This document shows positions 1 to 6,804 of a stretch of 8,940 nt of DNA, in pieces. Below the pieces are notes generated by a model that was not told the origin of the DNA, did not search any database, and saw nothing but the letters and a program-made list of their open reading frames with translations. Both the position numbers and the translations under genes were made by a program. Origin of the DNA: JAJBWD01 sp041670885 (GTDB taxonomy: Bacteria > Bacillota > Clostridia > Clostridiales > Clostridiaceae); assembly GCA_041670885.1 (NCBI GenBank), contig JBAXYJ010000114.1, positions 1-8,940 on the forward strand. Direction: 5' to 3'. Every line of letters starts with the position of its first letter. Within the stretch, counting starts at the first letter, position 1.

Positions 1-350
1 GTTAAACCTACAGTGTGGTATATAGCTATGTGTAGTGTAGCCTGCCTTGAGTGGAGGGGGGAGAGGTAAGAACAAACTGAAAGCTTTGGCCAAAGTTTTT
101 AGCTTCTGCTTACTGAAACCTTTTTTGCAAAAGAGGCTAAAAGGATATGTAACTCATGAGGAAAACTCCTAGACTGAATTATGTATATTAAGGATTGCAG
201 TGCGGACTAAGTGGTAATCTAGTCCTGCTTATGGTAACAGGGCAGAGAAGGTATTAAAGGGAAACCGTCAAGATGGCGACGTTTTGATTGCCTTTTGGGA
301 AATCCTACTAGACCTAAGCCGCAAGGTTTACTTAGTATACAGCCACCAGT
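1..350 (+). ncRNA. ole: OLE RNA, 3' part (5' end lies outside the window)
   Basis: Seen: this stretch has no credible ORF on the + strand, holds 42% G+C against roughly a third in the genes, and contains many possible stems. These include 8-12/31-35, 66-70/109-113, 119-124/131-136, 197-200+205-209 with 220-224+225-228, 256-260/291-295 enclosing 266-269/278-281, and 314-318/331-335 with inner 319-320/325-326 capped by a GCAA tetraloop (321-324). It lies immediately before a four-helix membrane protein gene and dxs. Known: OLE RNAs are about 600 nt, usually sit in isoprenoid/DNA-repair operons just before oapA and dxs, and form a membrane-bound complex with OapA plus further proteins. They have been linked to ethanol, cold and magnesium stress and to carbon-source use. 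Inferred: context and sequence character make OLE the best identification. About 250 nt should lie upstream. The exact 3' end is unknown, and 350 is approximate. Confidence 0.87.
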
Positions 351-358
351 ACATACTT

Positions 359-363
359 GGAGG
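359..363 (+). promoter_or_regulatory. Ribosome binding site that sets the oapA start
   Basis: GGAGG at 359-363 lies 5 nt before a TTG at 369. The in-frame TTG at 357 overlaps this site, so it cannot be the start that the site serves. The site lies within about 10-20 nt of the probable 3' end of the OLE RNA. Confidence 0.8.
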
Positions 364-368
364 ATATT

Positions 369-926
369 TTGAGAGAAAATAGATGCAGCAGAAAAAAAAG
401 AAAAAAACATGATCATTGGTTAATTATAATAGCTCTATGGACTATATTTTTATCCGGAGGGTTTTCTATCTTCTCTGATACGCTACTAAGAAAGGTAAAT
501 CTATTAGTAGCTTTTATTATTTTGATATTAATTATTTTAATTGGTATTAGTTTTGACATAATTGGAGTAGCAGTTACTACTTCTAATATTACCCCATTTA
601 ATGCTATGGCAGCAAAAAAGGTAAAAGAAGCTAAAATTGCTATTAACTTAATAAAAAATGCTCATAAGGTATCATCTTTCTGCAATGATGTTATTGGTGA
701 TGTATGCGGAATCGTCAGCGGTTCCATAGGTATTCTCATTGCACAAAAGGTAGTATCTCAGTTTCCCAAAACAAATTCTTCCTATGTTACAGCTTTTATT
801 GGTATAATTATAGGTGCTCTGACCATAGTGGGAAAGGCAGTGGGAAAAGGAATTGCAATAAACAAAAACACTGATATAACTCATTTAGTTTCAAAAATGA
901 TATATTTCGTTAAAAAAGGAAAATAA
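369..926 (+). CDS. oapA: OLE-associated membrane protein OapA
   Basis: Likely the integral membrane partner that binds OLE RNA and holds it at the cell membrane. Starting at TTG 369 the protein has 185 residues. It opens with a very basic tail (residues 5-14, rich in Arg and Lys), followed by four hydrophobic segments at about 17-35, 45-70, 107-129 and 139-163. A basic amphipathic stretch (82-100) separates helices two and three, resembling the layout of DUF21/CNNM-type membrane domains. A D-x-x-x-D pattern is present at Asp107 and Asp111; I recall such a motif being noted in this family. Known: OapA acts as a dimer and is encoded just downstream of ole. The identification rests on position between OLE-like RNA and dxs, size, topology and charge, since I cannot run a family search. 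The gene stops 2 nt before dxs, so both are very probably translated from one transcript. Otherwise it would be an unknown conserved membrane protein. Confidence 0.83.
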   Translation: MRENRCSRKKRKKHDHWLIIIALWTIFLSGGFSIFSDTLLRKVNLLVAFIILILIILIGISFDIIGVAVTTSNITPFNAMAAKKVKEAKIAINLIKNAHKVSSFCNDVIGDVCGIVSGSIGILIAQKVVSQFPKTNSSYVTAFIGIIIGALTIVGKAVGKGIAINKNTDITHLVSKMIYFVKKGK

Positions 927-928
927 TT

Positions 929-2806
929 ATGAGTAATATACTTGAAAATTATAATAATATAGATGATATTAAAAATATGGATATAGATGACTTAAAGACA
1001 TTCTCAGCAGAAATAAGAGATTTTCTTATTAAAAAAGTTTCCAAAACCGGAGGACATTTAGCTTCCAATCTGGGAGTAGTAGAACTTACTCTTGCCTTGT
1101 ATAAGGCTTTTGATTTTGAAGAGGATAGGCTTATATGGGATGTAGGACATCAGGCCTATGTTCACAAAATACTTACAGGAAGAAAAAATGATTTTGACTC
1201 TCTTCGGCAGTATGGAGGAATATCAGGTTTCCCTAAAAGAGCAGAAAGTAAGCTTGACAGATTTGAGACAGGACACAGCTCTACATCTATATCTGCAGCA
1301 CTTGGCATGGCAAGGGCCAGAGACATTAAGGGCTTAGATTATGAGGTTGTAAGCGTTATTGGAGATGGAGCTTTAACCGGAGGTATGGCACTGGAGGCAT
1401 TAAATGATGTAGGCTATAGAAAAACTAAGCTTATAATAATTTTAAATGATAACCAAATGTCTATATCGAAAAATGTAGGAGGCTTATCAACATATTTAAG
1501 CAAGTTCAGAGTTGATCCAAAATATAACAAGGCAAAAGATGAATTTAATAAATTTATGAATAAAATTCCTAGTCTTGGTAAAGGAGTTACCAGCTCCATT
1601 GAAAAAATTAAAGACAGCATAAAACAGTTAATGCTGCCTGGAATGCTTTTTGAAGACATGGGACTTAAATATATAGGACCAATAGATGGACATAATATAA
1701 AAGAATTAGTATCTGTTTTGTCTCAGGCAAAACTAAGCAGTGGACCTGTTATTATTCATGTAATAACTAAAAAAGGCAAAGGGTATAATTTTGCTGAGAG
1801 AAATCCAAACAAATTTCATGGAGTAGGCCCCTTTGACTTAACAAGCGGAGAATGCCATGAAAGTAAGTATACATATTCAAATGCTTTTGGGAAAGCAATG
1901 GTAAAGATTGCAGAGGAAAGATCAGATCTTTTAGCAATAACTGCTGCTATGCCTGATGGTACAGGGCTTAATGAGTTTGCTAAAATTTATAAAAATAGAT
2001 TTTTTGATGTAGGAATAGCAGAGCAGCATGCGGTAACGCTTTCTGCAGGTTTTGCAGCAGAAGGGTTAAGACCGGTTTTTGCTGTTTATTCTACATTCCT
2101 TCAAAGAAGTTATGATCAGATAATACATGATGTATGCATGCAGAATCTGCCTGTTATATTTGCAATTGACAGGGCAGGACTTGTAGGAAAGGATGGGGAG
2201 ACTCATCAGGGACTGTTTGATATATCATTTTTAAGCCATATGCCCAATATGGTAATAATGGCTCCCAAATGTTCTGAGGAAATTGAATATATACTAAGAT
2301 TTGCATTAAGCCAAAATTATCCAATAGCTATCAGGTACCCAAGAGGAGAAGATAATAAAAGAGTTATCTTATCCCCATCAAAGGAATTTAAGCTGGGAAA
2401 TTGGGAAAAGATTATGGGAGATGGAAAATTAGTCATATTAGCTGTGGGTAATATGGTATCTAAGGCTGTGCTGGTAAGTGAAAAACTTAGTAAGCTGGGG
2501 ATTAATGCTGAAATTTACAATGCTGCATTTATAAAGCCAATTGATACAATGCTTTTAGATAAGCTGATAAGTGAAAATAAAATCATTGTTACAATAGAGG
2601 ATAATGTTTTATCCGGCGGATTTGGACAGGAAGTTTTATCCTATGTGAATACAGCCTCAGCGAGAAATATTTTAAATATTGGCTTTAGGGATGAATTTGT
2701 AACCCATGGCAGTACTGATATTTTATATAAACTATACGGACTTGATGTAGAAGGCATTACAGAAAACATTAGAAAATTCTATGAGGAAAAGATTAATGAG
2801 CAATAA
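929..2806 (+). CDS. dxs: 1-deoxy-D-xylulose-5-phosphate synthase
   Basis: Cytosolic thiamine-diphosphate enzyme that condenses pyruvate and glyceraldehyde 3-phosphate to DXP, the first step of the MEP pathway to isoprenoids and a precursor for thiamine and pyridoxal. The 625 residues match the usual length. Seen: His43 in a GGHLASNLG segment and His74 in DVGHQAYVHK, both active-site positions in the family. The thiamine-diphosphate motif starts at GDG 145-147 and runs to Asn173. The pyrimidine-binding domain carries catalytic Glu365 in IAEQHAVTL. Asp414 and His426 flank the substrate-binding stretch DRAGLVGKDGETHQG. A transketolase C-terminal domain follows from about residue 500. An AAGGA-type site (916-920) sits 8 nt before the ATG, which is 2 nt after the oapA stop. 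The dxs neighbourhood is typical for OLE loci. The gene appears intact. Confidence 0.97.
   Translation: MSNILENYNNIDDIKNMDIDDLKTFSAEIRDFLIKKVSKTGGHLASNLGVVELTLALYKAFDFEEDRLIWDVGHQAYVHKILTGRKNDFDSLRQYGGISGFPKRAESKLDRFETGHSSTSISAALGMARARDIKGLDYEVVSVIGDGALTGGMALEALNDVGYRKTKLIIILNDNQMSISKNVGGLSTYLSKFRVDPKYNKAKDEFNKFMNKIPSLGKGVTSSIEKIKDSIKQLMLPGMLFEDMGLKYIGPIDGHNIKELVSVLSQAKLSSGPVIIHVITKKGKGYNFAERNPNKFHGVGPFDLTSGECHESKYTYSNAFGKAMVKIAEERSDLLAITAAMPDGTGLNEFAKIYKNRFFDVGIAEQHAVTLSAGFAAEGLRPVFAVYSTFLQRSYDQIIHDVCMQNLPVIFAIDRAGLVGKDGETHQGLFDISFLSHMPNMVIMAPKCSEEIEYILRFALSQNYPIAIRYPRGEDNKRVILSPSKEFKLGNWEKIMGDGKLVILAVGNMVSKAVLVSEKLSKLGINAEIYNAAFIKPIDTMLLDKLISENKIIVTIEDNVLSGGFGQEVLSYVNTASARNILNIGFRDEFVTHGSTDILYKLYGLDVEGITENIRKFYEEKINEQ
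2783..2786 (+). promoter_or_regulatory. Ribosome binding site that sets the tlyA start
   Basis: GAGG within the end of dxs lies 9 nt before ATG 2796. The upstream in-frame ATG at 2781 overlaps this site and has no good site of its own. A start at 2796 also gives the usual family N-terminus, with the S4 domain beginning within a few residues. Confidence 0.65.
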
Positions 2807-3611
2807 AGAAAGATTAGACACTTTATTAGTTAAAAAAGGAATATTTGAATCCAGAGAAAAAGCTAAAGTTTACATTATGTCAGGACAGATATATGTAAAT
2901 GGGCTTAAAGCAGACAAAGTTGGAAATAAATATGATGCGGATTCAGAAATAGAATTTCGGGGCAATAAAATGAAGTATGTGAGCCGGGGAGGATATAAAC
3001 TGGAAAAGGCATTAAATTATTTCAATATAGATTTAACTGATAAAATTTGTTATGATATTGGTGCTTCCACCGGAGGTTTTACAGACTGCATGCTTCAAAA
3101 TGGAGCGAGTCTGGTGTATTCTATAGATGTAGGATACGGTCAGTTCGCCTGGAAGCTTAGATGTGACAGCAGGGTTGTACCTATAGAGAGAACAAATGTA
3201 AGATATCTTGAGTTTTCAGATCAGTTTAAAAAGGGAGATTTTGCCAGTATTGATGTTTCCTTTATTTCATTAAAAAAAATAATTCCAAATCTTTTAAATT
3301 TTTTAAAAGATGATGGTGAAATAGCAGCACTTATTAAACCACAATTTGAAGCCGGAAGAGATAAGGTTGGGAAAAAAGGTGTTGTCAGAGATAAAAAAGT
3401 ACACTGGGAAGTTGTCCAAACTATAGCAGATTTTGTAACAGGTCTTAATATGGAGATAAAAGGACTGAGCTTTTCCCCAATTAAAGGACCGGAAGGGAAT
3501 ATAGAATATCTGATATATATGAAAAAAGGCAACAGCGGAGACGAACTTAAACCTGAAATAATTGATTTGGTTATAAATGAATCACATAAGGATCTTAATT
3601 TGGAGGAATAA
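2796..3611 (+). CDS. tlyA: TlyA-family rRNA 2'-O-methyltransferase (S4 domain)
   Basis: Predicted SAM-dependent ribose methyltransferase acting on ribosomal RNA. Mycobacterial TlyA modifies C1409 of 16S and C1920 of 23S rRNA; older annotations call the family hemolysin. From ATG 2796 the protein has 271 residues. Seen: an S4 RNA-binding domain at about 4-62, with the typical ERLDTLLVKKG opening and a GQIYVNG turn. A Rossmann methyltransferase fold follows, with the SAM loop DIGASTGGFTD at 87-97. The K-D-K-E catalytic set of the RrmJ/FtsJ class is visible as Lys68, Asp153, Lys181 and Glu237. The start overlaps the last 11 nt of dxs, and the stop shares a base with the nadK start, so translation is probably coupled on both sides. 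Substrate specificity (16S, 23S or both) cannot be told from the sequence. Confidence 0.93.
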   Translation: MSNKERLDTLLVKKGIFESREKAKVYIMSGQIYVNGLKADKVGNKYDADSEIEFRGNKMKYVSRGGYKLEKALNYFNIDLTDKICYDIGASTGGFTDCMLQNGASLVYSIDVGYGQFAWKLRCDSRVVPIERTNVRYLEFSDQFKKGDFASIDVSFISLKKIIPNLLNFLKDDGEIAALIKPQFEAGRDKVGKKGVVRDKKVHWEVVQTIADFVTGLNMEIKGLSFSPIKGPEGNIEYLIYMKKGNSGDELKPEIIDLVINESHKDLNLEE

Positions 3612-4471
3612 TGAAAAATTTTGCTATTAATTACAATTCAAATAAAGACATAAATGAAGAAATAATTGAAAAAATAAAAATATCATTATTTAATAATTTT
3701 CCTGACTGCAGTATATTTTTATTTAAAGATTCAGTAGGCTTAAAAGATGAATTCTCTAAAAACTTTGACATATTAATAGTTTTAGGCGGAGATGGTACAA
3801 TACTTAGGGCAGCAGGAGCTATAAGCAGTTATAACGTACCAATATTAGGAATAAATACCGGAAATTTAGGGTACTTATCTTCCATTGAGTTAAAGGACTT
3901 AGAGTATGCTGTAGCAAAAATTAAAAATGGAGAATTTGATATAGAAAACAGATTCATGCTGGAATGCAGACTTCAAGGTGAAGATGAAAAACTTAATTCA
4001 TTGAATGATGTAGTTGTATTGAAAGGTATAGTACCGGGAGTGGCATTTTATAAGATTTATATTGATGACAAATTTTACACGAATATTGAAGGTGACGGCA
4101 TTATTATCTCCACACCCACAGGCTCAACTGCATACAATATTTCAGCAGGAGGACCGATTATCTATCCTAATCTTCAAGTGATAGCTGTAACGCCCATATG
4201 CTCTCACTATGTAGGAATAAGGCCAATGGTAATAGATGGAAATTCTAAAATAAGAATAATGATTAAAGAGAGAAATGAAAAGGTTTACCTGGTAATAGAC
4301 GGCAACATTATAAAAGAGGTAGAATATGATGGGGAGATTCTGATTGAGAAGTCAGATTATACATGTAAACTAATTAAATTTGAAAATTATAATTACTTTA
4401 GCATATTAAAAAATAAAATATTAGGTACAAGAAATATAGAAGGAGAAATATATGAAAATAGAAAGGCATAG
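3611..4471 (+). CDS. nadK: NAD kinase
   Basis: Cytosolic kinase that phosphorylates NAD to NADP, setting the supply of NADP(H) for biosynthesis, including the reductive step after DXP formation. It has 286 residues, normal for bacterial NadK (older name ppnK). Seen: the GGDGT motif at 59-63 with catalytic Asp61, then NTGNLGYLS at 82-90. Asn132-Asp133 form the NE/D motif, here in the D form. The glycine-rich TPTGSTAY at 168-175 starts the all-beta C-terminal domain, followed by ICSHYVGIRPMVI. That last stretch differs somewhat from the common ICPHSLSxRP pattern but keeps His199, Arg204 and Pro205. GGAGGA at 3602-3607 lies just before the ATG. The start is joined to the tlyA stop as TAATG, and the 3' end overlaps argR by 20 nt. 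Confidence 0.95.
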   Translation: MKNFAINYNSNKDINEEIIEKIKISLFNNFPDCSIFLFKDSVGLKDEFSKNFDILIVLGGDGTILRAAGAISSYNVPILGINTGNLGYLSSIELKDLEYAVAKIKNGEFDIENRFMLECRLQGEDEKLNSLNDVVVLKGIVPGVAFYKIYIDDKFYTNIEGDGIIISTPTGSTAYNISAGGPIIYPNLQVIAVTPICSHYVGIRPMVIDGNSKIRIMIKERNEKVYLVIDGNIIKEVEYDGEILIEKSDYTCKLIKFENYNYFSILKNKILGTRNIEGEIYENRKA

Positions 4472-4907
4472 TAAAATATTGGAAATAATCAATTCTTATG
4501 AAATCGAGACTCAGGAAGAATTAGCTTTAGAATTAGAAAAAATTGGAACTGATGTAACTCAGGCTACAGTTTCAAGAGATATTAAAGAGCTTAAACTGAT
4601 AAAGGTTTTATCTGAAAGCGGTAAATATAAATATGCGACCATAGCCAACACAAGTTCTGTTGTTTCAGATAAACTTATAAGTATTTTCAGTCAGACTGTT
4701 GTCCAGATAGATTATGTAAACAATTTTGTTGTGATAAAAACTCTTGCCGGATCTGCCTCTGCTGCAGCTGAGGCTATAGACTCCTTAAATTTTGATGGCG
4801 TAGTTGGCTCCATTGCAGGAAACAATAACATATTTATAATGACAAGAAGTGAAGAAAAAGCTTTTGGTTTAGTCAATAAGCTTAAGAAGATGCAGGTAAA
4901 AAGGTGA
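4452..4907 (+). CDS. argR: Arginine repressor ArgR/AhrC
   Basis: Hexameric arginine-responsive DNA-binding regulator of arginine biosynthesis and catabolism. The 151 residues match the family. Seen: an N-terminal winged-helix domain (about 1-65) with the recognition segment TQATVSRDIKELKLIKV at 36-52. A C-terminal oligomerisation and arginine-binding domain (about 75-150) follows, with the alanine-rich GSASAAAEAID helix at 100-110 and GSIAGNNNIF at 119-128. Family members usually carry GDDT or GDNT where this protein has Gly-Asn-Asn-Asn at 123-126, so the first Asp, which contacts arginine in E. coli (Asp128), is Asn124 here. AGGAG at 4441-4445 lies 6 nt before the ATG. The start lies inside the end of nadK. 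The position between nadK and recN is typical in clostridia and bacilli. No ARG-box-like operator was recognised. Confidence 0.94.
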   Translation: MKIERHSKILEIINSYEIETQEELALELEKIGTDVTQATVSRDIKELKLIKVLSESGKYKYATIANTSSVVSDKLISIFSQTVVQIDYVNNFVVIKTLAGSASAAAEAIDSLNFDGVVGSIAGNNNIFIMTRSEEKAFGLVNKLKKMQVKR

Positions 4908-4913
4908 TATAAT

Positions 4914-6596
4914 ATGCTTAACCAGATTAACATTTCAAATTTTGCTCTTATCGAAAATTTAACAATAGATTTTCATGAAGGTTTAAACGTGCTTTCAGGT
5001 GAAACCGGTGCCGGTAAATCCATATTAATTGATGCCATAAACTATGTGTTAGGTTCTAAATTTAATAAGGATTTAATAAGATACGGCGAAGATAAGACTT
5101 ATGTAGAGGCAATATTTTCAATAGATAATCAGGAAATCAGAAATGAACTGGATCAGGAATTTTTAGAGGAAGATTTTCTGATAATAAGCAGAGAGACCTT
5201 TTTAAATGGGAAATCTTTGGCTAAAATAAATGGCCGGTCTGTTACTGTAAATTATTTAAAAAGAATAAGCCCATTTCTCATTGATATTCATGGACAACAT
5301 GATAATCAAAGGCTGCTTGATAAAAAAACTCACATTATATATTTAGATTCCTATGGAGATGGAAAACACCTGGAAAATCTGCAGAAATACAATTCGATTT
5401 TTAATGAATGGAATCAGGCAGTTAAAGATAAGCAGGATTTAATAAAAAAGTACGGAGACAAAGATAAAAGAGAAGAGTATTTAAAATTTAAAATAGAAGA
5501 AATTAATTCTGTAGATATGAAAATAGGCGAGGATGAAGAATTAAGCGGAAAATTAGATCTGCTTCAAAATGCTGAAAAAATATCGGAGAATCTAATTCTC
5601 TGCTATAAATTGCTCTATGAATCTGATGAGGACAGGAAATCAGTTTATGAATCTCTTAATGTCTGTATAAACTGCCTTAAAGCTGTAGAGAATAATCTAA
5701 AAGATTTAAAAGACCATATAGGAGTTATGGAGGATTTTTATTACAAATTACAGGACATAACCTATGATATCAGAAATTATATGGATAATATAAACTATGA
5801 CGAGGAACAGTTAAATTCTATAAACAGCAGATTATATCAAATTCAAAACTTAAAGAAAAAATATGGCAGCACCATACAGGACATACTGAAATACCGGGAT
5901 GAGCTTTTAAAGGAATATGATGAAATTGAAAATTTTGGTGTATATGTTGAAAAATTAGATAAAAAAATATCAGATTTAGAGAATGCTTTAAATAAGTATG
6001 GAGATATTATACATAAAGAAAGAATAAATTTAGGACAGAACTTGGAGAAAAGATTAGTAGAAGAATTAAAATATATCGGTATGGAAAAGTCCAAGATAAA
6101 GGTTCATATAGAAGGTTCGGGTACTTTTTATAAAAATGGCAGAGACCAGGTTGAGCTTCTTATATCTACTAATCCGGGAGAGCCGCTGAAGGAACTAAAC
6201 AGGATAGTTTCAGGAGGAGAGCTTTCCAGAGTTATGCTGTCTATTAAGACAGTATTTGCTGATAAGGATAATACTCCATCTCTTATATTTGATGAAATAG
6301 ATAACGGCATAAGCGGAAAAACTGCTCAATGTGTAGGAGAAAAGCTTTATCAGATATCAAAAGATCATCAGGTATTCTGCATAACTCATCTTCCTCAGAT
6401 TGCTGTTTTTTCTGATAATCATTATAAAATTGAAAAATTTTCAAAAGAGAACAAGACTTATACAAAAATTGAAAAGCTTAATAAAGATTCAAAGGAAATG
6501 GAAGTTGCCAGAATGATTGGCGGAAAGGATCTTACAAAGCTTACTATTGAAAATGCAAAAGAAATGATTTCCTTTGCTGATAACTACAAGCTGTAA
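4914..6596 (+). CDS. recN: DNA repair protein RecN
   Basis: SMC-like ATPase that gathers at double-strand breaks early in recombinational repair. The 560 residues are close to the usual length (about 550-580). Seen: Walker A GETGAGKS at 29-36, and HGQHDNQRLLD in the first half of the head domain. Two long charged coiled-coil stretches follow, at about 155-245 and 265-365, with a shorter linker between them. The ABC signature VSGGELSRVML begins at residue 432, Walker B ends in Asp460-Glu461 (LIFDEID), and the switch histidine is in ITHLPQIA. An AGGTGAT ribosome binding site (4902-4908) starts inside the argR end and lies 5 nt before the ATG, 6 nt after the argR stop. No LexA-like operator is seen nearby, so expression probably comes from the operon or an unseen internal promoter. 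It is the last gene of the operon, ending inside a terminator. Confidence 0.96.
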   Translation: MLNQINISNFALIENLTIDFHEGLNVLSGETGAGKSILIDAINYVLGSKFNKDLIRYGEDKTYVEAIFSIDNQEIRNELDQEFLEEDFLIISRETFLNGKSLAKINGRSVTVNYLKRISPFLIDIHGQHDNQRLLDKKTHIIYLDSYGDGKHLENLQKYNSIFNEWNQAVKDKQDLIKKYGDKDKREEYLKFKIEEINSVDMKIGEDEELSGKLDLLQNAEKISENLILCYKLLYESDEDRKSVYESLNVCINCLKAVENNLKDLKDHIGVMEDFYYKLQDITYDIRNYMDNINYDEEQLNSINSRLYQIQNLKKKYGSTIQDILKYRDELLKEYDEIENFGVYVEKLDKKISDLENALNKYGDIIHKERINLGQNLEKRLVEELKYIGMEKSKIKVHIEGSGTFYKNGRDQVELLISTNPGEPLKELNRIVSGGELSRVMLSIKTVFADKDNTPSLIFDEIDNGISGKTAQCVGEKLYQISKDHQVFCITHLPQIAVFSDNHYKIEKFSKENKTYTKIEKLNKDSKEMEVARMIGGKDLTKLTIENAKEMISFADNYKL

Positions 6597-6617
6597 CTTA
6601 GGTTATGGCTTTTTTTT
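6588..6617 (+). terminator. Intrinsic terminator after recN
   Basis: A 10-bp stem (6588-6597 with 6602-6611, including two G-U pairs) closes a TTAG tetraloop and is followed by eight T residues (6610-6617). The 5' arm contains the recN stop codon (6594-6596). It should separate the OLE-recN operon from spoIVB. Confidence 0.85.
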
Positions 6618-6661
6618 ATGCTGCAGAATTACTTTTTTAATAAATTTCATAATAATAAGAT

Positions 6662-6705
6662 TTTCAGCTAAAAAAATGTTAAAGATTCATTATTTTTAAC
6701 TGAAA
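6662..6705. repeat. Imperfect inverted repeat in the recN-spoIVB gap
   Basis: Arms 6662-6674 and 6693-6705 pair at 12 of 13 positions around an 18-nt loop: TTTCAG with CTGAAA, one mismatch, then TAAAAA with TTTTTA. No T-run follows, so it does not look like a terminator. It lies about 110 nt before spoIVB and could be an operator or an RNA stem. In AT-rich DNA chance is a real alternative. Confidence 0.4.
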
Positions 6706-6804
6706 TCAGCCAAAGGAAATTATGCAATTTACTAACACATATACAAACATTATCAGGGCATAATTTATTTTTTTAAGGGAAATTTAATACTAGACATAAC
6801 AATT

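Noticed and set aside
256..295. Kink-turn in the OLE 3' hairpin, with G261-A262 opposite G286-A287 and a UUG bulge at 288-290
   Set aside because: The bulge lies 3' of the GA on its strand, the reverse of the standard kink-turn order, so I do not call it.
1..350. A riboswitch or the clostridial raiA-type RNA instead of OLE
   Set aside because: No known riboswitch core was recognised, and raiA-type RNAs occur next to raiA or comFC genes; the oapA-dxs context fits OLE.
357..359. TTG as the oapA start
   Set aside because: It overlaps the GGAGG site; the TTG at 369 is correctly spaced from that site.
219..416. 65-residue reading frame on the minus strand across the OLE RNA end and oapA start
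   Set aside because: Nothing in the translation resembles a protein family, no ribosome binding site stands out, and the structured RNA plus oapA explain the stretch.
2781..2783. ATG as the tlyA start
   Set aside because: It overlaps the GAGG used for ATG 2796 and would add five residues before the usual S4-domain opening.
6425..6445. CodY-like palindrome in recN (AATTTTC followed by an A-rich half)
   Set aside because: The second half-site does not match, and such sequences are expected by chance in AT-rich coding DNA.
5843..6465. Minus-strand reading frames opposite recN, and similar ones opposite tlyA and spoIVB
   Set aside because: They lie fully antisense to well-supported genes, have Ser/Phe/Leu-rich compositions typical of shadow frames, and show no family motifs.
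6758..6792. Sigma-G-like promoter for spoIVB: GCATA at 6758-6762 and AATACTA at 6786-6792
   Set aside because: The -10-like element is good, but the spacer is 23 nt instead of about 17-18, and no better -35 is found at the right distance.
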